The notes beneath the pieces are model-generated. The model was given only the letters and a program-made list of their open reading frames with translations, was not told the origin of the DNA and made no database searches. This document shows, piece after piece, positions 1 to 8,996 of a stretch of 64,000 nucleotides of DNA. Every line of letters starts with the position of its first letter. The first letter of the stretch is position 1. The position numbers were made by a program, and so were the translations under genes. This stretch comes from Saprospiraceae bacterium (GTDB lineage Bacteria > Bacteroidota > Bacteroidia > Chitinophagales > Saprospiraceae), in contig JADJVK010000001.1 of the NCBI GenBank assembly GCA_016710625.1, positions 248,001 to 312,000 on the forward strand, written 5' to 3'.

Positions 1-657
1 AATAATATTAATGCAGATAGGTTTAATAAGTCGCTTTTGGTGGTAGCACCATTTACCGGAGAAAACAAGGTCAAACTTACTTTAAATGAGGAAAAATTTA
101 CTTTTGGACCTCTTAAAAATAGCTACTTGGAAGCTATAGAACTCCATAAAATACATGGAGGAGATACTTTAATCGGAAAAAAGGCAACAAAAGAAAACTT
201 TTTGAGACAATTACCTGAATTTCAAAACATTCATATTGCTAGCCACAGTGTTGCAAATAGAAAAAGAGGGGAATTTTCTTTTATCGTTTTTTCAAAATCT
301 GATAATGACCAACCACAAATATTATATGCCAATGATATTTATCAGCTCAAATTAAATACAGATATGGTAGTTTTGAGTAGTTGCGAATCTGGCGTTGGGG
401 AAGAGCTGAAAGGGGAGGGATTTAATAGTATTTCAAGGGCATTTTCTTATGCAGGAGTGAAAAACATAGTACATACTTTATGGAAAGTAGATGATAAGCA
501 TACCCAAAAAATCATGACTTCCTTTTATAGAAATCTGAAGGAGGGAAAACAAAAGTCTGATGCTCTTCATCTTGCAAAATTAGATTTTATCCAAACGGAA
601 CAAATGATCGGAGCCCATCCTTATTACTGGTCCTCTTTTAAATTATTTGGCAATTAA
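1..657 (+). CDS. CHAT domain peptidase-like protein (5' truncated)
   Basis: This is the C-terminal end of a CHAT (caspase HetF-associated with TPRs) protein. The frame is open to base 1, so the true start and any N-terminal TPR region lie outside the window. The caspase-like His-Cys pair is visible: His in 'IHIASHS' and Cys in 'VVLSSCESGVGEELKGEG', followed by the usual 'GVKNIVHTLWKVDD' strand and 'HPYYWSSFKLFG' end. Bacterial CHAT proteins are predicted or proven cysteine peptidases, many of them in stress or defence systems. The gene converges on and overlaps by 15 bases the membrane protein gene on the other strand, which sits beside an ECF sigma factor. The substrate is unknown. The family call is firm; the function is inferred. 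Confidence 0.85.
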   Translation, partial: NNINADRFNKSLLVVAPFTGENKVKLTLNEEKFTFGPLKNSYLEAIELHKIHGGDTLIGKKATKENFLRQLPEFQNIHIASHSVANRKRGEFSFIVFSKSDNDQPQILYANDIYQLKLNTDMVVLSSCESGVGEELKGEGFNSISRAFSYAGVKNIVHTLWKVDDKHTQKIMTSFYRNLKEGKQKSDALHLAKLDFIQTEQMIGAHPYYWSSFKLFGN

Positions 658-1722
658 TTGTTTTCTCAAATATGCGGTTTGCTCAAAAAAAGGATGCTTT
701 TTGTTTTCTAATATTTTGTTAATCAAACCATTAACTTTCTCTTTTGATTCGTCATACATGGCGATATAGCACAAAAGTTGATCATACATTGCCGCTTCTT
801 TAAATGGACTTTCGTTTTTATCCAAAACATTTTGGTAAACTTGAGCAGCCTTTTTGTACTTGTTTTGCAAAAATAAAATATGGGCTTCCAGACTAGCAGC
901 TTCATAAAACCAATCTTCTTTTACTGATGGGTTTTCAAGAGCTTTTAAAGCAACATCCCATTTTTTTTCCTCGAATAATTGATAAATTGAATCCAACGAC
1001 GAAGCTTCCGATCTAGATATAGAAAAATCTGGTTTTCTATGATTTGCCTTAGCTAATGCTAAATAATCTGGTTTCTTTTCAGTATGCTCTTTCGTATTGG
1101 GTTGGATGTTATTTTTTGTTTCTGTTTCTGTGGGCTGTTCTACTTTCGTTGGGTTATTTTCTTTTTGAATGGATTGATTTTCAACAACAACTGTATTTTC
1201 TTTGGGCTTCAACCAATTCATTGCAACCAAAGAAATGATTAAAATACCTACAAAAGCTGCTGCAATTTTCAATAAATTATTGTTAATGAAAAAACGCTTT
1301 TTTTGATTTTCTTGCTGATTGGTTATGATTTTTAGTCTCTGTCTTAGTTCATCATCACCAACTAAATTTATTCCTTCTTTTACTGCTTTTAGATTCAAAA
1401 CTCTTTTATCAAAATCAGCATCAAGTTGTCTTCTACTTTCTATTTTTGGAGTTATTTCATTTTCTGATTTTTTATCTAAATAGTTTAATATTTCATCATC
1501 CTCTATAAAAAATCCCTCTCCATCCAATTTGTTTTCAATTGAGCTTAATTTTTCTCTTAGTTCTTGATCACCAATTGCCTCTAAACCCTTGAATATTAGC
1601 CTATAATCTTCAATTTCTTTTTGTGAAAACTGATCGTTTTCCAATTCCATTTCAAATGCACTTTTTTGTTCATTATCCATTGCATTTGCACTATAATCAA
1701 TAATCTTGTAATCTTTCTCCAT
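643..1722 (-). CDS. Single-pass membrane protein with TPR-like C-terminus
   Basis: A 359-residue protein with one membrane segment at about residues 151-170 (start 'LKIAAAFVGILIISLVAMNW'). The charged N-terminal half would be cytoplasmic. It carries two copies of a short motif of the type GDxELRxxLxxI (about residues 51-62 and 122-133), which looks like an internal duplication. After the membrane segment comes a Thr/Glu/Asn-rich linker, then helical repeats ('LFLQNKYKKAAQVYQNVL') resembling TPRs. It starts 11 bases after the ECF sigma gene on the same strand, so it is probably co-transcribed and could act as its membrane anti-sigma or sensor. I see no recognised anti-sigma domain, so that role is inferred from position. 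Confidence 0.7.
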   Translation of the reverse strand: MEKDYKIIDYSANAMDNEQKSAFEMELENDQFSQKEIEDYRLIFKGLEAIGDQELREKLSSIENKLDGEGFFIEDDEILNYLDKKSENEITPKIESRRQLDADFDKRVLNLKAVKEGINLVGDDELRQRLKIITNQQENQKKRFFINNNLLKIAAAFVGILIISLVAMNWLKPKENTVVVENQSIQKENNPTKVEQPTETETKNNIQPNTKEHTEKKPDYLALAKANHRKPDFSISRSEASSLDSIYQLFEEKKWDVALKALENPSVKEDWFYEAASLEAHILFLQNKYKKAAQVYQNVLDKNESPFKEAAMYDQLLCYIAMYDESKEKVNGLINKILENKKHPFFEQTAYLRKQLIAK

Positions 1723-1733
1723 ACACTAATAAG

Positions 1734-2297
1734 TTAAGTATTCAACACCAATTTCTTTAATTGTTCCATGCATCTGTATTTTTTCACTTTCACAAATGCT
1801 TCGGAATAGCCCATTTTGCTAGCAATAGTGGTTAATGTGAGTTTTTTATAATAGCTATCCATGATTATTTCTTTGCAATCATCCTTTATTTTTTCTAGGG
1901 CAAGTTTTACTTTTTCCAATTGATGGCTGTTTTCCAAATGTTCATCAATATTGACTTCGTCATACACATTCTGACCGACTTCGATCTCATCTAAAAACTG
2001 AATATGGTCATCTTTTTTCTTGCTCTTCAAGACATTAAGCCACAAATTTCGAGCAATTGCATAAATGTATGTGCCGATATTTACTGCCTTATTGTCAATT
2101 TTATTATCTCTTACATTCTTGAACAAGACAATCATGGTTTCCTGAAATAACTCTTTTGCTTCTTCCTTGCTTCCTTGATTCTTTCTAACTAATTGCTCTA
2201 CTAATGAAAAATAATTTTTGTACAAACTTTCAAAGATTTCATTGCTTCCTTCTTTAATATCCGCTATTATTTTCAACTCGTTTTTGATTATCTCCAT
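1734..2297 (-). CDS. ECF-type sigma-70 family RNA polymerase sigma factor
   Basis: A 187-residue sigma factor with region 2 ('KEEAKELFQETMIVLFKNV' and 'IGTYIYAIARNLWLNVLKSK') and region 4 ('LALEKIKDDCKEIIMDSYY', then a helix-turn-helix around 'TTIASKMGYSEAFVKVKKYR'). Only regions 2 and 4 are present, as in the ECF group. The partner is probably the membrane protein encoded 11 bases downstream. The sensor kinase gene ends 35 bases upstream on the same strand with no clear terminator between, so read-through is possible. The targets are not known. Confidence 0.88.
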   Translation of the reverse strand: MEIIKNELKIIADIKEGSNEIFESLYKNYFSLVEQLVRKNQGSKEEAKELFQETMIVLFKNVRDNKIDNKAVNIGTYIYAIARNLWLNVLKSKKKDDHIQFLDEIEVGQNVYDEVNIDEHLENSHQLEKVKLALEKIKDDCKEIIMDSYYKKLTLTTIASKMGYSEAFVKVKKYRCMEQLKKLVLNT

Positions 2298-2332
2298 ATT
2301 AGTAACCTTTTTGTAAATTGGTTATCAGTTTT

Positions 2333-5233
2333 TTATACTGGAATTTGAATATTAATTTTTGTGCCTGTCGGATTCCCCTCCGAATCCAAGATTTCAGACA
2401 TTGTAAAAAAGGTTTTTTGATTTGTTTCTAATAACTTTATTCTTTGTTTTGAAGTTTCAATACCATAAGAAATTCTATCATCTTGCTTTTCTTTTGATTT
2501 TATTGATTGATTCAACCCAATCCCATTGTCAATTATTTGAATATCTAATTTATTGTTAACCAATGTATAAATCACCTCTACCATACCTTTACTATCGGTC
2601 AATGGAGCTATTCCATGAATTATTGCATTTTCGACAAAAGGCTGGATTAGCAACGGTGGAATCATGATATCATACTGATCGATAGAATCACATATTCTAA
2701 TTTCATAATTTAATTTATCTCCAAATCTGATTTTTTCAAGTTCCAAATAATTGTTTAATAAAATCAAATCCGATTCTAAGGTAATTTTGTCTTTGTTGCT
2801 CGTATTCAACACATTCCGCACCAATCTAGCGAATTTACTCAAATAATCTGCAGCATAATCTGTTTTCCCAATGACAATTAAATTTTGGATAGAATTCAAG
2901 CAGTTAAATAAAAAATGAGGATTCATTTGTGCCTGAAGTGCCCTGTTTTGCAGCTGAACTTTCTCCTTTTCTATTTTAGCATTGTTTTTTAATTGCCTGA
3001 TTCTCCACAAATAATAACTGTATGCAGTTCCAATCAGTACAAAAGCAACTGAAACAATAAACAACCAACTCTTCCACCAAGGAGCATTTATTTTAAAATC
3101 CCAATAAGTACTTTCCGACCAAGTATTGTTTTCATTTTGTGATTGAATTTCAAATCTATGATTTCCTTCCTGAGCGATATAGGTAATTCTTTTGTCTGTT
3201 GTAGTGATCCAGCTTTCATTTTCATCGAATCGGTAGCGATATAAAATATTCCCAAATTTCTGATATGCCAACGTAATGTATTGTAACTGAATATTATTAT
3301 TATTGTATGAAAATGTATTGCTTACAAAATATTCTATTGGGTTGTTATTTATTTCAATTTTTTCAATTATTGGCTTAGTGTAGTTATTTTCTAAAAAATA
3401 TTTATTTTTATCAATAATCGCTAATCCTTTTGGAGTACCTATCCAAAGTATATTATTAGATGCTTTGATTGTGTTTATTTCGTTGGAGGGCAATCCTGTT
3501 GCCGTCGAGTAATTGGCTATTTCCCAATTGCCCTTTTTGAATGCTAATTTATTCAAACCATTCTGTGTTCCTACCCAAATATTATCCTCATTATCCACAT
3601 GAAGACATTCAATCATGTCGGAGGTCAACCTGTTAGCTGTCGTTAGAACGGTGGTTTTGTCTTCTTTTTTTAAAATCACCCCTCTCCCTTTAGTGCCAAT
3701 CACCAAAGTACCATCTTTTAGCTCCGCTAAAGCTTCTATTCTAATGGGTTGGTTAAGATTATCCATCTTTATTGCTGTCAATTTTTCGTTTTTGAACTCA
3801 AAAAGCCCATTGACATTACCAATAAAAATTCTATTATCAGATGATTCTAATACACAAAGTGTCCTGACAGAGGGTAAATTATTGTACGAATCAAATAGCG
3901 ATTTTTTGCTTTCAATGTCTAAAATATTGAATCCTAAATAATTCGAGATAATCAAATATTTGCTGCCATTTTTATAATAGGTTTGATAACCACATTGTTG
4001 TTCATTCATCTTCAACCACTTGTTATCATTGTAAGTCAATATTTCACATTTGCTATTTAGATAAAACAACTTTTTTTGTTCTGGAATATAATTCAAATTA
4101 TTATAACCTAAAGCCCCGTCTGATTTGTAAATATTTTTTATGCTGTTATTTTCAATATTAATATAATACACAGACCCATTTCTCAATAAAACATAACTGC
4201 TAGCATCATCAATATTGGCAATAGAAGTAATATATTCGGTTCCTCCAAAATGATGTTGATCATAGACCTTAATATTTTCATTGGGCATCAAATAGATACC
4301 ATTGTCTATAGTATTGATCCACAATAGTTTATTTCTATCTTCCACCACTCCTCCACCTCGAATATTCGATAAAATTTGTTCCCCATTATCCAATGCTAAA
4401 TTCTGGATGCCTTTATATTTTTTTAAACCACTTGAATTATTGAATGAAATATAAATATCATTTTTTATGGCATAGATGTTATTGATATCTTTTTTGAATG
4501 TAAAAACCTTTTGTAATTTGTTTTGGTAAATCACAAAAAACTGTGCTCCATTGCACAATAAAATAGTATCCTTTCCGTAAATACAAGCCCTTGATAATGA
4601 AGATATTTTGAAATTAAAACTCGAATCTACACCTGTGAATAGATGATTATCAGAATAATTTATTATTGATAAATGGTTATTTTTGGAGGCATTTCCAATG
4701 GATGCATATGCAAATTTGCCACCTTTTTTCAATAGTTGAAAATTCTCATTTTTTTCAGAAAGCCAATTCACCTCATTGTTTTTTAGTACCAAAATACCAA
4801 TACCAACGATACCGATATAAAAAGTGTTCTCGCCATCTATCATAAAGCTTTGAACATTTTTTCCCTTAGTTTTCTCTACTATTTCTTTATTTTTGGGATG
4901 CGGAATAAATCTGTTTCCGACTTTTTTGAACAACCTACCAGATAAGGTGCAAACCCATAGCGAATTGTAAGTATCTTCATCAATTTGCAATACGACAGGA
5001 TCCTCCAATCCATCTAACGGACCATAATTTTTGAACTCATATCCATTAAAACAGCTTATGCCATTATCTGTTCCAATCCATTGATAACCAAGATGATCTT
5101 GATAGATTTTCTGTACTTCAGAGCTTGCCAGTCCTTGATCTGTAGTATAATTCCTAAGCATTACTCTTGGTAACTGAGCTGATATTGAAGTGACAAAAAG
5201 GAGGAATAAGAGCAAAGGAAGTCCGATTTTCAT
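2333..5233 (-). CDS. LytS-type sensor histidine kinase with Reg_prop propeller sensor
   Basis: A 966-residue sensor kinase. Residues 1-19 are a signal peptide ending in 'ISAQ'. Next comes a long periplasmic beta-propeller of Reg_prop repeats (for example 'LWVCTLSGRLFKK', 'NIWVGTQNGLNKL', 'ILWIGTPKGLAIID'), then a Y_Y_Y-type domain ('ILYRYRFDENESWITT'), one membrane segment near 722-744, and a His_kinase domain with 'QMNPHFLFNCLNSIQNL' near 768. The ATPase N box is 'PFVENAIIHG' (about 864) and the G box is 'IIDNGIGL' (about 903). In this family the His box phosphorylates a LytTR regulator, and that regulator is encoded immediately upstream with a 3-base gap. The signal sensed is unknown; propellers of this type often read extracellular glycans or envelope state. 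Confidence 0.9.
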   Translation of the reverse strand: MKIGLPLLLFLLFVTSISAQLPRVMLRNYTTDQGLASSEVQKIYQDHLGYQWIGTDNGISCFNGYEFKNYGPLDGLEDPVVLQIDEDTYNSLWVCTLSGRLFKKVGNRFIPHPKNKEIVEKTKGKNVQSFMIDGENTFYIGIVGIGILVLKNNEVNWLSEKNENFQLLKKGGKFAYASIGNASKNNHLSIINYSDNHLFTGVDSSFNFKISSLSRACIYGKDTILLCNGAQFFVIYQNKLQKVFTFKKDINNIYAIKNDIYISFNNSSGLKKYKGIQNLALDNGEQILSNIRGGGVVEDRNKLLWINTIDNGIYLMPNENIKVYDQHHFGGTEYITSIANIDDASSYVLLRNGSVYYINIENNSIKNIYKSDGALGYNNLNYIPEQKKLFYLNSKCEILTYNDNKWLKMNEQQCGYQTYYKNGSKYLIISNYLGFNILDIESKKSLFDSYNNLPSVRTLCVLESSDNRIFIGNVNGLFEFKNEKLTAIKMDNLNQPIRIEALAELKDGTLVIGTKGRGVILKKEDKTTVLTTANRLTSDMIECLHVDNEDNIWVGTQNGLNKLAFKKGNWEIANYSTATGLPSNEINTIKASNNILWIGTPKGLAIIDKNKYFLENNYTKPIIEKIEINNNPIEYFVSNTFSYNNNNIQLQYITLAYQKFGNILYRYRFDENESWITTTDKRITYIAQEGNHRFEIQSQNENNTWSESTYWDFKINAPWWKSWLFIVSVAFVLIGTAYSYYLWRIRQLKNNAKIEKEKVQLQNRALQAQMNPHFLFNCLNSIQNLIVIGKTDYAADYLSKFARLVRNVLNTSNKDKITLESDLILLNNYLELEKIRFGDKLNYEIRICDSIDQYDIMIPPLLIQPFVENAIIHGIAPLTDSKGMVEVIYTLVNNKLDIQIIDNGIGLNQSIKSKEKQDDRISYGIETSKQRIKLLETNQKTFFTMSEILDSEGNPTGTKINIQIPV

Positions 5234-5236
5234 TCC

Positions 5237-5980
5237 TTACATTTTAGAAATAATTTGTAAAACTTCCTCCTTTTTTCTTCTCGAGATGATTACTTTTTCC
5301 CCGTTTTCCATCAATAGGTATCCACCATCGTCTTTTATCATTTTCTTTACAAAGTTGAGCCCAACGATATGAGATTGGTGTGTTCTACAAAAGCTTGATT
5401 CGGGCAATAATTCTTCGAATTCTTTTAGTGATTTTGAAGCCAATATTTTCTCTTTTGAATTTAGGAAGATTGTAGAATAATTTCCGTCAGCTTCGATTCT
5501 TACGATATCAGTCAATTTTATTATCGACAAACCATCATGAGTATTAATTGTAATTCTATTGATATTTTTAGTGGAAATTTGATCCATCAAATTATCCATT
5601 TTGCTGAATATCAAGGATGTATCACTATTGGAAAGCACTTTATTGACAGCAGACTGAAACTCTTCAATGGCAATTGGTTTCAACAAATAGTCAATAGCAT
5701 TATATCGGAAAGCTCTGATTGCAAACTCATCATAGGCAGTTGTAAAAATACATTGCAAATGGTTGTTTTTAAAATAATCCATTACTTCAAACCCATTTCC
5801 ATCACCTAAATTGATATCTAAAAATACAAAATCGGGTCTAAAAAGCTCAATTTTTTCTATTGCTTCACTCTTACTTGCAGCTTCTCCCAATATGCCAATT
5901 TCGGGAAAATATTTTTTTATTAAATTCTGAATTAACAATCTTGCATCAGCCTCGTCATCGATAATCAGCGTTCTTTTCAT
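5237..5980 (-). CDS. LytTR family response regulator
   Basis: A 247-residue response regulator with an N-terminal receiver and a C-terminal LytTR DNA-binding domain. The acidic pocket is 'LIIDDEAD' and the phosphoacceptor is Asp55 in 'FVFLDINLG'; the Lys of 'DYLLKPI' completes the site. The LytTR half shows 'IVRIEADGNYSTIFL' and 'FCRTHQSHIVGLNFVKKM'. I chose the ATG at 5980 ('MKRTLIIDDE') over an in-frame GTG at 6013 because the receiver fold begins there. The partner kinase starts 3 bases downstream. A possible promoter -7 element (TATTTTTG on the minus strand) lies at 6021-6028, without a well-spaced -33. It is transcribed away from the collagen-like fibre gene at 6196, which makes that gene a possible target. 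Confidence 0.9.
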   Translation of the reverse strand: MKRTLIIDDEADARLLIQNLIKKYFPEIGILGEAASKSEAIEKIELFRPDFVFLDINLGDGNGFEVMDYFKNNHLQCIFTTAYDEFAIRAFRYNAIDYLLKPIAIEEFQSAVNKVLSNSDTSLIFSKMDNLMDQISTKNINRITINTHDGLSIIKLTDIVRIEADGNYSTIFLNSKEKILASKSLKEFEELLPESSFCRTHQSHIVGLNFVKKMIKDDGGYLLMENGEKVIISRRKKEEVLQIISKM

Positions 5981-6195
5981 TAAATTCTTTTCGTAAAGAT
6001 AATTTTCTCTCACCGAATTTCAAAAATATATTACCGAATTTATATTAATACATACCAGCTATACATTGTCACTATTCCATCTGATAACCAAACATTCTAT
6101 GGCTTACTAATAAATAAGAAACCAAATAAATAAAATGGCGAGAAAGTCGAAAATCGTGAAGAGTAGACAGAAAAAAAACAATAAAAAAATCTAAA

Positions 6196-8416
6196 ATGAA
6201 AAAATTATTTGTAATCATGTTATTAATGTTTGGAGCTTTTATGATGAATGCTCAGAACATTCCATCTACACTAAACTACCAAGCTGTAGTAAGAAACAAT
6301 CAAAATCAAGTAATTCCATCACAATCAGTAAAATTTAAATTTTCTGTAATTGACAATGGTGGAATAAGTGTATGTAGCGAGGAAGTTTCCCTTAACACTT
6401 CTGCAATTGGCTTAGTAGATCATAAAATAGGAACCATTAACACCACTGGATTTGCAAATATTAATTGGAAATCAGCCAAAAAAATTAAAGTTGAAATAGA
6501 TGTTAATAATGGTACCAACTATGTGAACATGGGAGATATTGATTTACAAAGTGTCCCGTTTGCCAACGTTGCCAAAGATTTGGAAGTCAGTGGAACAACT
6601 ATTGGACAAGTACTAAAATGGAACGGTAGTAAATGGGTTCCAGATACGGATAATGTTGGGAACGGAATTCCAGGCCCACAAGGTCCTGCTGGACCAACTG
6701 GGGCACAAGGTCCCATCGGATTGACTGGTCCTGCTGGAGCTCAAGGTCCCATCGGATTGACTGGTGCTATGGGTCCTATTGGTGCTCATTGGTCCTATCG
6801 GATTAACAGGCCCTACAGGAGCAATGGGTGCTCAAGGTCCTGCTGGATTGACTGGTGCTATGGGTCCAATCGGTCCTCAAGGTCCTATCGGATTGACTGG
6901 TGCTGATGGTCCAATGGGTCCTCAAGGTCCCATCGGAATGACTGGTCCTACAGGAGCAATGGGGGCTCAAGGTCCTATTGGATTGACTGGTGCTATGGGT
7001 CCGATCGGTCCTCAAGGTCCTGCTGGAAATTATATTCAAGGAAGTGGAATTATAATCAGTAATGATACAATTAAAGCAGTTGATATTAGCCCAACCAATG
7101 AGTTACAAACATTAAGTCTGAATCAAACTACAAATATATTGAGTATTTCCAATGGTAATTCTGTACAAATACCATATACTGATTATCAAGAAGGATCTGA
7201 TATATTATTTACACCCGGAATTGCAGGTAGTTTTTTCATCAATAATACTGCTCCTAGTAAATGGACACAAGTTGGTAATAATATTTACAACAAAAATAGT
7301 GGAAATGTAGGTATAAATGTAATGAACCCAGCAAGTCAACTAGATATATTATCAACCACATCAACAGGATTAAATATAAAAAGCACAGGTAATATTGCAT
7401 TAAATGCAACATCAAATAATAGTGGAGTAACTTCAAATATTATTAACACAGGAAATGGGAGTGCTCTAAATGTACAAAATAATTCAACTTCACAACAACC
7501 TGCAGCAACATTTAGCAATTCAGGAGTTGCATCTGCAATTAATGCATACAATTCTTCACAAACATTGCCAACAACTTATACAAGAAATGACGGTGGAGGA
7601 ACATCTGTTAAAGCAGAAAACAATTCTACAGGAAATGCAACTGGATATTTCAAAAATAATTCTGGCGGAACAGCAATTTTTGCTGATGGAAGAATTATTA
7701 GTAATAAAAGCATAGAAGTAACATCTACAATTGGACCAGTTGGTTATTTCGAAAACTCGTTAGGTGGCGTATCACTAATAGCACTTGGTAATGTTGGGAT
7801 TGGAACTACAAATCCAACAGAAAAACTTTCTTTAAATGGCAGAATATTATTCACTAACGATAATACTAGTACTAGTAATTTTAATTCAATTACTAGAGTT
7901 GGAAATGGAAGTTTTGAAATGGGTGCTACATTAAGTCCAAACCAAGATATATCTCATAATTTAGGAAGTGCAAACAAAAGATGGGCATATATTTTTGCAC
8001 AAAACAGCACAATTCAAACATCTGATAGAAGAGAGAAAAAAGAAATAAAAGTTTTAAATTATGGTTTAAATGAAATTTTAAAATTAAAACCAGTTTCATT
8101 TGAATGGATAAAAACTCCTGAATATGGAAGAAAGCTAGGTTTTATAGCACAAGATTTACAAGAAATAATTTCTGAAGTAGTAATAGATAAAGAATGGCAA
8201 AAAGATGAAAATGGTAAATTGATTGCTAAGCCAACTGAAAGATTAGGTGTTGCTTACTCTGAACTAATTCCAGTCTTAACAAAAGCTATCCAAGAGCAAC
8301 AGCAAATCATAGATGCACAAAAGAAACTGATAGAAGCTAATAGCAATGAGTTAAATGAATTAAAAAACCAAGTAGCTTCTATAAAAGAGGCAATCCAATT
8401 AACTGCTAAAAAATAA
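6196..8416 (+). CDS. Collagen-like surface fibre with S74 intramolecular chaperone (one frameshift)
   Basis: One gene read in two frames. The first part (6196 to about 6790) has a signal peptide ('MKKLFVIMLLMFGAFMMNAQ') and the N-terminal domain common in Bacteroidota surface proteins ('STLNYQAVVRNNQNQVI', 'LQSVPFANVAKDLE'), then Gly-X-Y repeats. One extra base near 6788-6791 (CATT where the repeat expects CAA) shifts the frame; reading continues to 8416 through more Gly-X-Y, an Asn/Ser/Thr-rich fibre stalk, and a Peptidase_S74 chaperone. The S74 Ser-Lys dyad is present in 'SDRREKKEI', with 'LGFIAQDLQEI', 'LGVAYSELIPVLTKAIQE' and a C-terminal coiled coil. In the family this domain trimerises the fibre and then cuts itself off. 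The next gene follows after 5 bases. Confidence 0.85.
6664..7027 (+). repeat. Collagen-like Gly-X-Y coding repeats
   Basis: About 120 codons of Gly-X-Y, built from near-identical DNA units such as GGTCCTATCGGATTGACTGG and GGTGCTATGGGTCC. Protein units are of the type GPIGLTGAMGPIGPQ. The repetition favours slippage and assembly error, and the frameshift of the fibre gene lies inside it. Confidence 0.9.
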
Positions 8417-8421
8417 TTGTC

Positions 8422-8913
8422 ATGAAAAAAATAAAATTTGCGATAGCGATACTATCCATTTTGTTGCAAGTTTATCAAGTAACAGCACAAAATATTCCAA
8501 TACAAAGTTTAACTAGTGGTGGAGCAACTTTATCCTCTGGAAGTTATAGTCTGAATGTTTCTTTGGGTCAAATTGCAGTGAATACACTTTCGACTACTAA
8601 TGTATTAACACAAGGATTTCAACAAGCTAACCATTTCACGATTACAGAGATCAATATTGTTCAACTACTTGGCATTAAACTTTTTCCAAACCCAGCAACC
8701 AATTACATAGTTTGCGAAATGGGAAATCAAGAACTCGGAAAAGTTTATAGCTGGTCCATAACGAACAATTTGGGGCAGATGCTAAATAAAGGAGTAGTGG
8801 AATACGATAAGGCACAAATTGATATAAGTAGCTTACCCTCAGGTAATTACTACTTCTATATTCAATCCTCAAAAAATGAGTATGGCAGTATCAAATTTGT
8901 AAAGACTGAATAA
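8422..8913 (+). CDS. Small T9SS-exported protein with type A sorting domain
   Basis: A 163-residue exported protein. A signal peptide ends near 'YQVTAQ'. A short beta-rich middle with the pattern 'SYSLNVSLGQIAVNTL' and 'LTQGFQQ' is common in Bacteroidota T9SS cargo. The C-terminal type IX sorting domain starts at 'IKLFPNPATNYI' and includes 'DISSLPSGNYYFYIQSS'. It starts 5 bases after the fibre gene, so the two are almost certainly co-transcribed, and a terminator follows. It has almost no passenger of its own, so it may be an attachment or assembly partner for the fibre, which itself has no T9SS tail. That role is inference. Confidence 0.85.
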   Translation: MKKIKFAIAILSILLQVYQVTAQNIPIQSLTSGGATLSSGSYSLNVSLGQIAVNTLSTTNVLTQGFQQANHFTITEINIVQLLGIKLFPNPATNYIVCEMGNQELGKVYSWSITNNLGQMLNKGVVEYDKAQIDISSLPSGNYYFYIQSSKNEYGSIKFVKTE

Positions 8914-8935
8914 ATAACAAAAACAATCAAAATTA

Positions 8936-8972
8936 CTATCCCAATTGATTTGAAAATTGGGATAGCTTTTTT
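8936..8972 (+). terminator. Intrinsic terminator of the fibre operon
   Basis: An 11-bp perfect stem (CTATCCCAATT with AATTGGGATAG), an 8-base loop and a run of six T, 22 bases after the stop of the small T9SS gene. Confidence 0.9.
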
Positions 8973-8996
8973 AAAAAAAAATTAAATCACTTTTAT

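Noticed and set aside
6780..6800. Programmed ribosomal frameshift in the fibre gene
   Set aside because: No slippery heptamer or downstream structure is evident, and similar breaks in unrelated genes of this window point to a common technical or mutational cause.
6664..7027. Regular DNA repeats that could suggest a CRISPR array
   Set aside because: The period follows codons of Gly-X-Y protein repeats, with no constant-length unique spacers and no cas genes.
6196..8416. S74 tail-fibre chaperone as a sign of prophage
   Set aside because: The protein has a signal peptide and a Bacteroidota surface N-terminal domain, and no other phage gene is near.
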